Shown piece after piece: positions 1-10,247 of a DNA stretch of 64,000 nucleotides; position 1 is the stretch's first letter, and each line of letters begins with the position of its first letter. The notes below the pieces were generated by a model. That model searched no databases. It saw nothing but the letters and a program-made list of their open reading frames with translations, and was not told the DNA's origin. The position numbers were made by a program, and so were the translations under genes. The stretch comes from Psychrobacter sp. APC 3281. GTDB taxonomy: Bacteria; Pseudomonadota; Gammaproteobacteria; Pseudomonadales; Moraxellaceae. The stretch spans positions 48,572 to 112,571 of the forward strand of contig NZ_JASDCS010000002.1 of NCBI RefSeq assembly GCF_030407815.1, given 5' to 3'.

Positions 1-1183
1 TCTTATATTGTTTAGAGAGGACTTTCGTTAGCTTATCGCGGGCAAGCTGATCAGTCTGAGGTTCAATGCTTGGGTCGCTCATAGTAAAGGCAATCAGCTC
101 TAGTAAGGTTATCTGAAAGTCATTGGCTTGTAGCGTATTGATAGGCGTAATTTTGATATTTTCAATATCTGTTGTCCAGTCAACGGCAGGCGCGCCACAT
201 GCTTGTAGCTCAGGTTCGATCTGTGCATTGATATAAGCAAGTTGATAGTAATCGCTAAGCAAGTTCGCAGTTTGCTTTAGTATCGGCAGCCATTCAGGAT
301 TAATCTCATCAGAGAAGTCAGTAAATGCTTTCAACGCAGTACGCAAGCGATCAGTACCAATCCGTAATTGTAGAATATGATCGTCATCTATACTACCAGC
401 GACGATAGCGCTGCTGTTTGGTAATATCTGCAATAAGCAATTGTGTACGACCGCACGTATAAAAGCAGGTGCACTACTGTCTTTGTCTATTTGCAATTGA
501 CTTAGGTTTGCGCTGACCGCTGGACTGTGTTTTTGTCCATTAATAAGTAAGCCGCCGTTTTCAGCTTTGGTCACGGTAGATAGACACAGCTTGTAGCGCT
601 TGCACCATGTTTTGGCAGTCGTAAATAAAAAATCTAAATCTCCTGATACCAATTCAAACTCTATCTCTTGAATAGTTTTGCGTAGCGAGTCATCAGTACC
701 ATGGATGATTTCTCCCTGATCGTAAGCCATTTCGATGCAATTATCGGTTTCATCTTCATTACTTTCTGTTAGCAACCGCGTAGTGCGCTCGACGTCAGTC
801 ACATAAAGTCGTGTCAGATTTTTTGCCAACTTTTTAAGTTTAAAGTCAGCCAATGCTGCAGCGATTGGAGTGTCTTCATATATCGTCAAATCAGGTATCA
901 GCTCATTATTATCGAGCATCGCTTGTACTTGATCATTATCGAGTACAGCATTGTGCTCCAAGCGTGCAGCAATTCCATCACCACCAGCTTTAATGGTTTG
1001 TACCCATGTATCGCCTTCTTTGCGAATACGCAGACCGATACCTGCCTGTGCAAGCTGTTGGTCAGGCGTATCGTAATAATGTGCAGCCAGTTGCGTCACT
1101 TTTGAGGATTTAACGTGCGTTTGACGCATTAAACCCTTTAGCCGTGACTCTGGTACCAAAAACTTCAGCTCTATCTCTTGCAT
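1..1183 (-). CDS. CYTH-CHAD domain protein (inorganic triphosphatase-like), 3' end cut by window edge
   Basis: The reverse strand is open from an ATG at 1183 through the first base of the window, so the C-terminus lies outside. The N-terminus begins MQEIELKFL, which carries the ExExK signature (E3, E5, K7) of the CYTH triphosphate-tunnel fold; more tunnel-type charged strands follow (GLRIRKEG, VTDVERTTRLL). After about residue 250 the protein becomes a helical CHAD-like domain (for example DRLRTALKAF). Family knowledge: CYTH-CHAD proteins hydrolyse inorganic triphosphate, and CHAD modules bind polyphosphate. The substrate here is inferred. A plausible ribosome site (TTAGGAG) lies just upstream of the ATG. 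It runs in the same direction as aceA but is separated from it by a strong terminator, so it is probably a separate transcript. Confidence 0.85.
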   Translation of the reverse strand, partial: MQEIELKFLVPESRLKGLMRQTHVKSSKVTQLAAHYYDTPDQQLAQAGIGLRIRKEGDTWVQTIKAGGDGIAARLEHNAVLDNDQVQAMLDNNELIPDLTIYEDTPIAAALADFKLKKLAKNLTRLYVTDVERTTRLLTESNEDETDNCIEMAYDQGEIIHGTDDSLRKTIQEIEFELVSGDLDFLFTTAKTWCKRYKLCLSTVTKAENGGLLINGQKHSPAVSANLSQLQIDKDSSAPAFIRAVVHNCLLQILPNSSAIVAGSIDDDHILQLRIGTDRLRTALKAFTDFSDEINPEWLPILKQTANLLSDYYQLAYINAQIEPELQACGAPAVDWTTDIENIKITPINTLQANDFQITLLELIAFTMSDPSIEPQTDQLARDKLTKVLSKQYK

Positions 1184-1274
1184 ATTAGCTCCTAATAATT
1201 CTGACTGATGGCTCTGATCGATGGTTGTGATAAACAATTATTAGTCTACCATTCTCTGATTATTTAAACCGCAA

Positions 1275-1310
1275 TAAAAAACCGCCCTACATGATGTAGG
1301 GCGGTTTTTT
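1275..1310 (-). terminator. Rho-independent terminator downstream of aceA
   Basis: An 11-bp GC-rich perfect stem (ACCGCCCTACA pairing with its complement at 1281-1305) is flanked by an A run on the left and a T run on the right, so it can terminate in both directions. It lies just after the aceA stop and before the CYTH-CHAD gene. Confidence 0.9.
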
Positions 1311-1336
1311 GATAAATATTGCTAGTCTGTCGGTTA

Positions 1337-2923
1337 TTAGAACTGGTTCATCGTGTTCTTGCCGCCGCCAGCTTTCAGAGCGTTATCGCCTGAGAAGATT
1401 TCTTTGTGGTCATCGCCAAGGTCAGAACCAGCCATTGCTTGGTGCTTAACACAAGAGATGCCTTCGCGGATTTCTTTACGCTGTACGCCAGCTGCATAAG
1501 CAAGCATGCCTTCTTCACCGAAGTAGCCTTTAGCAAGTTCATGAACGCTAAGAGCAGTCGTGTGGTAAGTCGGTAGCGTGATTAAGTGATGGAATACACC
1601 CGCTTCACGTGACGCATCACGTTGGAAATTCTTAGCGGCTACGTCAGCTGCAGCATCAAGTTCAGTACCATCGTAATCAGCGCTCATCAAGTCATCTTTA
1701 TTGTATGCAGAGATGTCTTTGCCTTCTTCTTCCCACTGTGCGATAACTTGCTTACGGAAGTTAAGCGTCCAGTTGAATGATGGGCTGTTGTTGTATACAA
1801 GCTTGGCTTTAGGCTGTTGCTCTTTGATACGGTCAACCATCATTTTGATGTGCTCTACGTCTGGAGTCGGTGTTTCGATCCATAGTAGGTCAGCGCCGTT
1901 TTCTAGAGCAGTTACACAGTCAAGTACAACACGGTCAATGTTAGTCTCTTCACGGAACTGATATAGACCGTTAGGTAGACGAACTGGGCGTACTAGTTTG
2001 CCGTTGTGCTTAAGTAGGCTGTCGTTTTCTTGAGCATTTTCTAGCGTTACTTCTTCCATTTCGATGAAATCGATGTATTTAGAAGCAAGGTCGCCTGGCT
2101 CATTTGATACTGGAATTTTTTGTGTTAGTGATGCGCCTTCAGAGTCAGTACGAGCAACGATAACACCGTCTTCAACACCAAGCTCTAAGAATGCATAACG
2201 GATAGCGTTTAGCTTAGAGATGAAGTCTTCATGCGGTACCGTTACTTTACCAGCCTGGTGACCACATTGCTTAGCATCAGATACTTGGTTTTCAACCTGA
2301 ATAGCACAAGCACCAGCTTCGATCATTTGCTTAGTCAATAGGTAAGTAGCTTCTTCGTTACCGAAACCTGCATCGATATCAGCGATGATTGGCACAACAT
2401 GTGAATCAAAGTTTTCGATTTTTTCTAGGATAGCTGAAGTATCTTGGCCAGCTTCTTCAGCAGCGTTTAGCTCACGGAAGTAGTCGTTCAACACTTTAGC
2501 ATCTGCTTGACGTAAGAAGGTGTAGATTTCTTCGATTAGCTTAGGTACTGAGGTTTTTTCGTGCATAGATTGGTCAGGTAGTGGACCAAACTCAGAGCGT
2601 AGGGCAGCTACCATCCAACCTGAAAGGTAGATGTAAGTTTTAGAAGTCGTACCGAAATATTTTTTCTTAGCGTACATAGTTTGCTGTGCAACAAAACCAT
2701 GCCATGCACCTAAAGACTGCGTGTACTGAGACGTATCATTGTCATAATCTTCCATGTCTTGACGCATGATTTTTGCAGTATATTTTGCGATATCCAAACC
2801 CGTTTTGAAACGGTTTTGTGACATCATACGTGCAGCATCAACTTCGCTAATGTTCTGCCAGTTGCCGTGCTTTTGCTTTAATTCACGTACTAAGTCGATC
2901 GCTGATTTATATGCAGTTGACAT
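1337..2923 (-). CDS. aceA: Isocitrate lyase
   Basis: Cleaves isocitrate to glyoxylate and succinate, the first step of the glyoxylate shunt needed for growth on acetate and fatty acids; cytosolic. The 528-residue product has the long form of the family found in Pseudomonas and Moraxellaceae (the E. coli enzyme is about 434 residues). The catalytic motif is KQCGH with Cys220 and His222, and the metal/substrate-binding stretch ADIDAGFGN lies at 181-189. The start is supported by AAGGAGACTATAG directly upstream of the ATG. It is monocistronic, closed by the terminator at 1275-1310, and divergent from a LysR-type regulator, which could control it. There is no malate synthase in the window. Confidence 0.96.
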   Translation of the reverse strand: MSTAYKSAIDLVRELKQKHGNWQNISEVDAARMMSQNRFKTGLDIAKYTAKIMRQDMEDYDNDTSQYTQSLGAWHGFVAQQTMYAKKKYFGTTSKTYIYLSGWMVAALRSEFGPLPDQSMHEKTSVPKLIEEIYTFLRQADAKVLNDYFRELNAAEEAGQDTSAILEKIENFDSHVVPIIADIDAGFGNEEATYLLTKQMIEAGACAIQVENQVSDAKQCGHQAGKVTVPHEDFISKLNAIRYAFLELGVEDGVIVARTDSEGASLTQKIPVSNEPGDLASKYIDFIEMEEVTLENAQENDSLLKHNGKLVRPVRLPNGLYQFREETNIDRVVLDCVTALENGADLLWIETPTPDVEHIKMMVDRIKEQQPKAKLVYNNSPSFNWTLNFRKQVIAQWEEEGKDISAYNKDDLMSADYDGTELDAAADVAAKNFQRDASREAGVFHHLITLPTYHTTALSVHELAKGYFGEEGMLAYAAGVQRKEIREGISCVKHQAMAGSDLGDDHKEIFSGDNALKAGGGKNTMNQF

Positions 2924-3471
2924 CTATAGTCTCCTTGGTGGGGTGTAAAAACAAATAAATTAATTGTTAAAATAATGGGTCTGTCGTTTTACTAAAATCC
3001 GCTTTACTAAAACCTTTGTACTAAAAAGTAATATTCAAAATTTGGTCTATCGTTTATCTATCGAAGCTCTATTTACCCTAAACAAACCGCTAGGCTATTA
3101 CAAGAAATTTGCTGAACTCAACAGTTGAAAATAATTGCTGGTTTATAAATATTTATCGATTCTCACTATATATCTAAAAGGTATCTGAATACTTAATAGG
3201 CAGTGATGTCATAATTGGTAGCAAGAGATGTTACAATAATGAGGTCAATTAACCGTATTTAACGACTGATAAAAACCATTAATATATTACTTAGCGACAA
3301 TATTTAATCGGATAAAAACAGCTTATGAACCTAACGTTCGTCCTCTATGCTGCAAATCCTTTATAGAACTCACTATAACCACCTTACCAAGATTTATCTA
3401 ATTTATGATAGTTATCTTTGGTATTTCTGTATGATATAATGTTTATATAACATGGTCTTACGATAGGTTGA
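2924..3471. other. Divergent intergenic region between aceA and the LysR gene
   Basis: About 550 bases of AT-rich sequence with no gene. It must hold the promoters of both divergent genes. A TATAAT hexamer at 3435-3440 faces the regulator. I see no strong terminator, RNA gene or long repeat. Confidence 0.6.
3412..3440 (+). promoter_or_regulatory. Possible sigma-70 promoter of the LysR gene
   Basis: A perfect -10 hexamer TATAAT lies at 3435-3440 with a weak -35-like TTATCT 17 bases upstream. Transcription would start near 3447, ahead of all candidate start codons of the regulator. Confidence 0.35.
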
Positions 3472-3621
3472 ATGAGTTATAATGAAGGTCTATCAGAAAA
3501 AACTAGAACGAAATTAGTAAAAAATAATGAAATTATGCTGTTACAGCGCACAAATCACCGTAGCAGCACTACAAATGCCAGCCTTAATATGGCGTTTATT
3601 CAAAAGCCAAGAGAACCAAAT

Positions 3622-4611
3622 ATGAATTTGCAGCGGGTTGATTTAAATTTATTAGTCCATCTAGATGTGTTGCTACGAGAAAAAAACGTCACTCGCGCAG
3701 CCGAGCAGCTTGGGATTACTCAGCCTGCTATGAGTAATATCTTGCGCCGCTTGCGTAAGCTGTTTAATGATCCATTATTGGTACGCTCATCTGAGGGTAT
3801 GACGCCGACTGAACGGGCCCTTGAGCTACAGCCACGTATCCGCGAGATACTTGCTGATTTGACCCAAGTGTTGGAGCCGCGTACCGAATTCCGCCCTTAT
3901 AGTACCTCTCGTGTGTTCCGTATCATGACATCGGATTATGCCGAAGCGACCCTAGTGCCTAAGCTGGTAAAAGCACTACGTTCTGAAGCGCCTAATGTAA
4001 TTTTGGACTTTTTGACTCCATCAGACGTCTCTTATCGAGATATGGAGCAGGGACGAGTTGATTTAGCGATTAACCGTTTTAATGAGATACCTCAAAGTTT
4101 TCATCAGGTTCTAGTATGGCGTGATACTTTTAGTTGCTTGTTATCTTCTGACAGTCCTTATGCCAATCGTTTTAATCTGAAAAACTATCTAAAAGCACAG
4201 CACGTTTGGGTATCTAAAACAGGTATGGGCGTGGGTTTTGGGGTCAATCCAGAGAAATCTGGTGGACTAGGATCTATCGATCAAGCCCTGCAGCGCCTTG
4301 GGCAAAAACGCCAAATTAGTGTCTTTACTCGACATTATCAAATGCCTGCCATGCTTGCAGCAAATAAAGATTTGATAGCGACTTTGCCCACGCGTGTGGC
4401 AAGAATGCAGGCAAATAACGACAGTATCATGATGGAAGATCCGCCGTTCTTTATTCCTGAGTTTGAGCTTACGATGGCATGGTCTCCTTTGTTACAGCAT
4501 CATCCAGCCCATCGCTGGTTACGTCAGTTAATTATGCATGTGGCACGACAAGTTGTCGCTGAAGAAGAAAATCCGCCTCAAGAGATACCTGTCATTAATC
4601 ATTTGTTTTGA
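3622..4611 (+). CDS. LysR-family transcriptional regulator
   Basis: A DNA-binding transcriptional regulator of about 330 residues. From the start chosen here (MNLQRVDLNLLVHLDVLL) the classic LysR winged HTH follows at once, with NVTRAAEQLGITQPAMSNIL as recognition region and LVRSSEGMTPTERA after it; a periplasmic-binding-protein-like effector domain fills the rest. The frame is open upstream to an ATG at 3472 and another at 3589. Those add up to 50 residues with no LysR homology, so the ATG at 3622, with GAGA ahead of it, is preferred. It is divergent from aceA and upstream of an aldehyde dehydrogenase, either of which is a plausible target. The effector is unknown. Confidence 0.85.
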   Translation: MNLQRVDLNLLVHLDVLLREKNVTRAAEQLGITQPAMSNILRRLRKLFNDPLLVRSSEGMTPTERALELQPRIREILADLTQVLEPRTEFRPYSTSRVFRIMTSDYAEATLVPKLVKALRSEAPNVILDFLTPSDVSYRDMEQGRVDLAINRFNEIPQSFHQVLVWRDTFSCLLSSDSPYANRFNLKNYLKAQHVWVSKTGMGVGFGVNPEKSGGLGSIDQALQRLGQKRQISVFTRHYQMPAMLAANKDLIATLPTRVARMQANNDSIMMEDPPFFIPEFELTMAWSPLLQHHPAHRWLRQLIMHVARQVVAEEENPPQEIPVINHLF

Positions 4612-5013
4612 TTGGTTTGTGTGAGTTGAATCTATCTACTATTAAAGTGACATATTTCCTATTATTTAATTTTTTAGTAAAAGCATTTTTCTTTAGCTCC
4701 CACTCTACATAGTTATTAGACCAGCCGTTAGGCTGGTTTTTTATTTTCTAGAGATTAATAGTTGATATTTTACATTTAGATAGACTTAATAAGTCAGTCA
4801 CACTATTAACATCTTCAACACACTTCACAATATATTGTAAAACTCTTCATCAAATAGCTTGTTAAGATAACGGCAGATAGAAAACGAGCTACCAATAGAT
4901 TGTGCTATCGACGTAAATTTAATAATTAAAACTGTCACAGCAAAACAACTACAAGTGGCAATAAACCCGATTATAAATCCCAAATATAAATTCGAATAAT
5001 AAGGACAGTAACT
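4612..5013. other. Intergenic region between LysR and aldehyde dehydrogenase genes
   Basis: About 400 AT-rich bases. Apart from the terminator at 4719-4747 I recognise nothing specific. The promoter of the dehydrogenase must lie in the right half. Confidence 0.5.
4719..4747 (+). terminator. Terminator of the LysR gene
   Basis: The stem ACCAGCC/GGCTGGT with a 4-base GTTA loop is followed by a T-rich tract at 4737-4746. Confidence 0.85.
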
Positions 5014-6387
5014 ATGTCAGACATTACTACTATTAACCCAACCACGGGCGAAGAAATCAGTAACTACAATTATATGAGCAACGACGAAGTCAACAAGATT
5101 GTCGACGCTTCACATAACGCATTTCTAGAATGGCGTACAGTAAGTCACGAAGAGCGCGGCCGTGTCATCAAATCTATCGGTGACAAGCTGATGGAGTATA
5201 AAGAAGAGCTGGCTAAGCTAATGACTGAAGAGCGCGGCAAGTTGTATAACCAGAGCATGCAAGAGATTGATCTCTGTAAAGCTATCTGTGATTACACTGC
5301 TGAAAACGGCGTTGCTTCTTTGGCTGATGATGTACGCGATATCGAAAGCATGAAGAAAGGGCTAGTGACGTACCAACCTATCGGTATTATCTATGGCATG
5401 CAGCCTTGGAACTTCCCAGCGTATCAGGTATTCCGTTATACCATCGCAAACTTGATGGCAGGTAATAGCGTCCTGTTAAAACACGCATCTAACGTTACAG
5501 GCTCTGGTCTATTAATTGAAAAAATTCTTCACGAGTCTGAATTACCAAGTGATTTGTTCCGTACGATTATCATTGATCATGACCAGTCAGAAGCATTGAT
5601 TGGCAATGACAAAGTACGCGGTGTGACACTAACAGGTAGTGACAGTGCAGGTGCCCTTGTTGGACAGCAAGCAGCTAAAGCGATTAAGAAAGCTGTATTA
5701 GAGCTAGGTTCAAATGATGCGTTCATCGTGTTAGAAGATGCTGACATTGAAACTGCTGTAGAAACTTGTACTCAAGCACGTTTAATCAATAACGGTGAAA
5801 CCTGTGTAGCAGCCAAACGCTTTATCGTAGTCGATAGCGTATATGATGAGTTCCGTAAACGTATCGTTGAGAAGTTTGAAGGTACCAAAGCGGGTGATCC
5901 AATGGATGACAGCTCAGATATCGGCCCATTAGCACGTGCAGATTTACGTGAGCAGCTACATGAGCAAGTAGAGAAAAGTGTGGCTAAAGGGGCAACGATT
6001 GCTGTTGGCGGTAAGGTACCTGAAGGTAAAGGTAGTTTCTATCCAGCAACTATCCTAGAGAACGTCGAAAAAGGTCAGCCTGCATACGATGACGAACTAT
6101 TTGGCCCTGTCGCTTCATTGATTCGTGCCAAAGATGAAGATGATGCAATGCGCATCGCTAATGACAGTCGTTATGGTTTAGGTGGCGCGATTTTCTCAAA
6201 AGATGAGGAGAAAGCCGTTCGTCTAGCACGTGAGCAATTCGATACAGGTATGGTCTATATTAATGGTTATGGTCTTGCCAATCCTGCACTGCCATTTGGT
6301 GGCGTGAAAAACTCAGGCTATGGCCGTGAGCATGGCGGCTTCGGTATCAAAGAGTTTGTCAATATTAAAGCGGTTCACGTATTCTAA
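5014..6387 (+). CDS. NAD(P)-dependent succinate-semialdehyde dehydrogenase, Sad/YneI type
   Basis: Oxidises an aldehyde, probably succinate semialdehyde, to the acid; cytosolic. The 457-residue length matches the short Sad (YneI) branch rather than GabD. The catalytic cysteine is Cys264 in NNGETCVAAKRF, the general base is Glu230 in LELGSND (most relatives have LELGG), and the proline-rich cofactor loop is MQPWNFP near residue 129. The C-terminal FGGVKNSGYGRE is typical. The start follows AATAAGGACAGTAACT, a good ribosome site. It stands alone between terminators, downstream of the LysR gene. The exact aldehyde is inferred from family membership only. Confidence 0.88.
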   Translation: MSDITTINPTTGEEISNYNYMSNDEVNKIVDASHNAFLEWRTVSHEERGRVIKSIGDKLMEYKEELAKLMTEERGKLYNQSMQEIDLCKAICDYTAENGVASLADDVRDIESMKKGLVTYQPIGIIYGMQPWNFPAYQVFRYTIANLMAGNSVLLKHASNVTGSGLLIEKILHESELPSDLFRTIIIDHDQSEALIGNDKVRGVTLTGSDSAGALVGQQAAKAIKKAVLELGSNDAFIVLEDADIETAVETCTQARLINNGETCVAAKRFIVVDSVYDEFRKRIVEKFEGTKAGDPMDDSSDIGPLARADLREQLHEQVEKSVAKGATIAVGGKVPEGKGSFYPATILENVEKGQPAYDDELFGPVASLIRAKDEDDAMRIANDSRYGLGGAIFSKDEEKAVRLAREQFDTGMVYINGYGLANPALPFGGVKNSGYGREHGGFGIKEFVNIKAVHVF

Positions 6388-6469
6388 GAATGAACTAATT
6401 AGACGAATTAGCTAAATAGATAACTATTTACGATTTTACATAATAGTAAATAATAAATAGTTATCAAAT

Positions 6470-6511
6470 AAAAAAGCCCAGTTGCTCGTAATGAGTAAAT
6501 GGGCTTTTTAT
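6470..6511. terminator. Bidirectional terminator between convergent genes
   Basis: An imperfect stem with AAAAAGCCCA at 6471-6480 pairing with TGGGCTTTTT serves the dehydrogenase on the plus strand and purN on the minus strand. Confidence 0.85.
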
Positions 6512-6558
6512 TGCGCTATATAAAGTGGTATTGAAAGCAGCTTAATAAGCTGAGATTT

Positions 6559-7251
6559 TTATCCGTCTATCAGCAATTGCAAAGGCAACTTAGGTAAATA
6601 AGTTTCCGTTTGCGATGATGTATTATTTACTTCAAGTGATAATACATTTTTTGCTAGGAGTAAAATAGTCCAAGGTAGCAGCTGATGTTCAAGCTTCTGT
6701 ACCCGTGACTGTAAGCTCTCTACGGTGTCGCTGATATCGATATTCAATACGGCTTGAGTCAATACCTGACCTGCATCAAGCTCCGCGGTCACTTTATGAA
6801 TACTACAGCCGTGACGACGTTCACCCGCTTGTATGACCCGTTTATGAGTATCTAAACCCTTATAAACCGGAAGTAGAGAAGGATGAAGGTTAATCATGGG
6901 CGCTGGTACATTATCGATAAATGAGCCACTTAATACACGCATAAACCCAGCCAAGACGATCAAATCAGGTTGCCACGCTATTAGCTGCTTGTTGGCATGG
7001 GTTTCAAATGTCTTGATACCCATACGTTTACCACTAGCAACGTGTGACAATGCCGCAACTGGAATATTGGCATCTTTAGCACGTGTCAACGCATAAGCAT
7101 CTTCACGGTTACTAATGACACCAACGATTTCAATCGGTAGCGCACCTGCTTGCATTGCATTGATTAACACTTGCAGGTTGCTACCACTTCCTGAGACTAG
7201 AACAGCAATACGCAATGGTTTGATAGGCTGGCTTGCGTTATTAATTGACAT
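6559..7251 (-). CDS. purN: Phosphoribosylglycinamide formyltransferase 1
   Basis: Transfers a formyl group from 10-formyl-THF to GAR in de novo purine synthesis. The phosphate-binding loop is LVSGSGSNLQ (residues 18-27). The catalytic triad is visible as Asn121 and His123 in INLHPSLLPVYKG and Asp159 in TAELDAGQVL. At 230 residues it is slightly longer than the E. coli enzyme (212). Its ATG overlaps the purM stop by one base (TAATG), so the two genes are translationally coupled in the usual purMN operon. Confidence 0.96.
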   Translation of the reverse strand: MSINNASQPIKPLRIAVLVSGSGSNLQVLINAMQAGALPIEIVGVISNREDAYALTRAKDANIPVAALSHVASGKRMGIKTFETHANKQLIAWQPDLIVLAGFMRVLSGSFIDNVPAPMINLHPSLLPVYKGLDTHKRVIQAGERRHGCSIHKVTAELDAGQVLTQAVLNIDISDTVESLQSRVQKLEHQLLPWTILLLAKNVLSLEVNNTSSQTETYLPKLPLQLLIDG

Positions 7252-8312
7252 TAACGGTACACCACTGCATCCGCCTGGTCATCAGTGCTGCGTTTGACCA
7301 TTTCACCTATTTGCCAAGCTGTCTCGCCCGCGTCAGTTAAAGTCTGAATAGCAGCTTCAGCTTTGTCTTTTGGCATAACGATGACAAAACCAACGCCGCA
7401 GTTAAAGGTACGGTACATCTCGCTCTGCGCGATATTACCTTGGGTCTGTAGCCAAGTGAATAGCTCTGAGAACTGCCAGCTATTAGTATCGATGCTAGCT
7501 GCTAGGTTATCAGGTAGTACACGTGGCAAGTTATCCGTTAGACCACCACCTGTGATATGTGACATCGCATGTAAAGCTGAGCTACCAAGCGTATCTTGTA
7601 ATGCCTTGATGGCTTTTACATAGATACGGGTAGGAGCCATTAGAGCATCTTGAATAGGCTGACCGTCTAGTTGCTCGTCGCTGCTCGTAACATCCACACC
7701 GTTAACTTCGATGACTTTACGAACCAATGAGTAGCCGTTTGAGTGTGCGCCACTTGAGGCAAGGGCAATCAGTACATCGCCTTCTGCGACATTTTCACCA
7801 GTGACGACTTCTGCTTCTTCAACCACGCCTACACAAAATCCAGCTAGATCGTAATCGTCGTCTTGATACATACCTGGCATTTCAGCAGTTTCACCACCGA
7901 TGAGCGCACAGTTAGCTAACTTACAACCATCACCAATACCAGTCACGACGGTCGCCGCTACATCAACATCCAGCTTACCAGTTGCATAGTAGTCTAAGAA
8001 GAATAGTGGCTCTGCGCCGCAAACCAATAGATCATTGACGCACATCGCGACCAAATCAATACCAATCGTGTCATGACGGTTCAGCTGTAGCGCCAGTTTT
8101 AGTTTGGTGCCGACGCCATCAGTACCAGAAACCAATAATGGCGAGGTATAACCTGTCGGGATACGGCACAACGCACCAAAACCGCCAAGTCCACCCACGA
8201 CTTCAGGACGAGTAGTGGCTTTTGCAACGGACTTGATTCGCTGAACCAAAGCATCGCCTGCATCGATATCAACACCGGCATCTTTGTAGCTTAAAGAAGG
8301 CTTGTCACTCAT
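7251..8312 (-). CDS. purM: Phosphoribosylformylglycinamidine cyclo-ligase (AIR synthetase)
   Basis: Closes the imidazole ring of AIR from FGAM with ATP in purine synthesis. The product of about 353 residues shows the family landmarks [40 protein letters not shown] and [17 protein letters not shown]. The frame opens at an ATG at 8318, but the second ATG at 8312 has GTGAG at proper spacing and gives the usual N-terminus [13 protein letters not shown], so it is preferred. purN follows with a one-base overlap. Confidence 0.96.
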   Translation of the reverse strand: MSDKPSLSYKDAGVDIDAGDALVQRIKSVAKATTRPEVVGGLGGFGALCRIPTGYTSPLLVSGTDGVGTKLKLALQLNRHDTIGIDLVAMCVNDLLVCGAEPLFFLDYYATGKLDVDVAATVVTGIGDGCKLANCALIGGETAEMPGMYQDDDYDLAGFCVGVVEEAEVVTGENVAEGDVLIALASSGAHSNGYSLVRKVIEVNGVDVTSSDEQLDGQPIQDALMAPTRIYVKAIKALQDTLGSSALHAMSHITGGGLTDNLPRVLPDNLAASIDTNSWQFSELFTWLQTQGNIAQSEMYRTFNCGVGFVIVMPKDKAEAAIQTLTDAGETAWQIGEMVKRSTDDQADAVVYR

Positions 8313-8812
8313 AGTCATCTCACAGTTGGGGATAGATAATTGGGATTAGAAGGTAAAGTAATTGAGCACGCAAAAATCAGCGTTATAAAGTTCAAAAGCA
8401 AAGTTTAAAGACAGTGCGCGCATTATACCCAAAAACAGACCGTACTCGCAAAGCAACTTGCCAATATTTGACTAAGATTTGCATTAAGTGGCAAATAAGC
8501 CGTTAAGAAACAAAAAATGACTGATTTTTTGTTGTACTCTGCGATAATAGAACGCTAAATTTATTGTCAATAATGACCTTAATACAAGTTCAAATGTAAT
8601 TGACAGAATAAAAACTACTAAACATAAATTTATTAAGAATCAGGCTTTTTAGGAACGTTGATACGTCTCAGTTTAGCTAGCTAAAACTAATGAGAAAAGA
8701 AGGAAATTCGCCTAGTGATACATCGTGATGGCTGTAGTTATATCATTTAGAAATCGCTATTACTGACTCCCTGTCACTTTTTTAACCTCGTCCAACTATA
8801 GGATTACTTGCC
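8313..8812. other. Divergent intergenic region between purM and the PerM-type gene
   Basis: About 500 bases without a gene. It holds the promoters of purMN and of the permease gene. A partial match to the enteric PurR operator is seen at 8368-8383 but is not convincing. A short inverted repeat TTGCCA/TGGCAA spans roughly 8457-8495. Confidence 0.5.
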
Positions 8813-9919
8813 ATGATGAACCAACCAATAGATCCTTTTTTTCGGCGTTTATTTATTGTCGTGGCGTTAGTGGTGGCTGTGTTTCTCTTGTATTTAATGA
8901 TGCCCGTCATCGTGCCTTTCGTTTTTGCCTTCATATTGGCTTATCTATTTAACCCTCTAGTCAAGCGCCTATCAAAATATATCAAGCGTTGGGTCGCGAT
9001 TATTATCGTCTACTCGACGATTACTTTAGGGATGGCGTTATTATTATGGTGGTTGGTACCGACATTGTGGCATCAGCTGCAAGCGGCGTGGGATTATTTG
9101 CCAAAGATATTTAATTGGTATAACCAAGTCGTACGAGAGTGGTTCAATAGTAATACTCGTATCAAACTGCCTGAACTAGAGTCGAAAGAATTTTCTGATA
9201 CCCTCGTCGATTATATGCAAACGAATTATAAGTTCGCTGATGCTAGTACCATGATGAGCCAAATACTGACCTCAAGTATGAACTTCATCAATAATGCAGG
9301 TCTGATTGTATTGGTGCCTATTTTGACCTTTTATTTTCTATTTAATTGGGATCAGCGTTTGCATAACTGGAAGATGGCGATACCAGGGGCTTATTGTCAA
9401 AAAGTGACTGAAATAGCTAAAGAATGTGATCTGGCATTGATGGCATTTATCAAAGGTCAATTGCTGGTGATGGTGTTGCTAGGCGCTATTTATGCTGTAC
9501 AGTTACAGCTCATTGGGCTAGAGCTTGGGCTTATCATTGGTATGGTAGCAGGCATTGCTAGTTTTGTGCCGTATTTAGGATTTGGTATTGGTTTTATCGC
9601 GGCTATTATAGCTTGCCTATTTCAGTTCGGATTGGACTGGACGTATTTGTCATTGGTCGTAGGTGCGTTCTTGATTGGACAAGCTGCAGAAGGTTATATC
9701 CTGCAGCCGTTACTCTTAGGTGATAAGATTGGTCTATCGCCATTATGGGTCATATTTGCCGTATTGGCAGGTGCCAGTCTATTAGGTTTTGTCGGTATGC
9801 TTATTGCCTTACCAGTGTCCGCTGTCTTAAATGTCCTGTTCCGCCATTTATACAACTACTATCGGACCACTGACTTTTATAAAGGCCGTAAACAACTGGC
9901 ACTGTTTGAAAAAAGATAA
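8813..9919 (+). CDS. AI-2E family transporter / PerM-type permease
   Basis: A polytopic inner-membrane protein of 368 residues. Hydrophobic segments are visible at about 10-32, 33-50, 60-82, 155-175, 210-240, 245-270, 275-300 and 310-340, and the conserved region VLVPILTFYFLFNWD lies in the middle, as in the AI-2E exporter (TqsA/PerM) family. Members export autoinducer-2 or other small solutes, and the substrate here is unknown. In gamma-proteobacteria perM often sits next to purMN and hda, as it does here, so the placement supports the call. Confidence 0.88.
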   Translation: MMNQPIDPFFRRLFIVVALVVAVFLLYLMMPVIVPFVFAFILAYLFNPLVKRLSKYIKRWVAIIIVYSTITLGMALLLWWLVPTLWHQLQAAWDYLPKIFNWYNQVVREWFNSNTRIKLPELESKEFSDTLVDYMQTNYKFADASTMMSQILTSSMNFINNAGLIVLVPILTFYFLFNWDQRLHNWKMAIPGAYCQKVTEIAKECDLALMAFIKGQLLVMVLLGAIYAVQLQLIGLELGLIIGMVAGIASFVPYLGFGIGFIAAIIACLFQFGLDWTYLSLVVGAFLIGQAAEGYILQPLLLGDKIGLSPLWVIFAVLAGASLLGFVGMLIALPVSAVLNVLFRHLYNYYRTTDFYKGRKQLALFEKR

Positions 9920-10247
9920 TTATCTTATTATTGAATACACTAGATAAAGCTTGATATGCAATATCAAGATAGGAACGCAATGATTGATAAGGCTTAATGG
10001 GTAAAAGACTTGTCAGTCATTTTGTAAATATGTTATATATAGGCGCAGTGTTGATAGTATCAGCCGTTTAGGTACCAGTTTTGCTAACGTTTTTTTCGAT
10101 AAAGCGACTAACCAATTTTTGCAAAGGCTATAGGGCCATTAACTACAGTTGTATCGGCTAGTATTGATAGTAATGAATACAGCTCAAAGCAACCTGTCTT
10201 TTTTATTGTATTTTTCCATTGCACTACGCAACACGAGTTGATGATTC
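9920..10247. other. Intergenic region upstream of hda
   Basis: About 330 AT-rich bases with no recognisable gene, RNA or repeat. It presumably holds the hda promoter. Confidence 0.5.

Noticed and set aside
8368..8383. Partial match to the enteric PurR operator upstream of purM (ACGCAAAAATCAGCGT)
   Set aside because: Only about 12 of 16 positions fit, the centre is wrong, and PurR is not known to regulate purine genes in this family.
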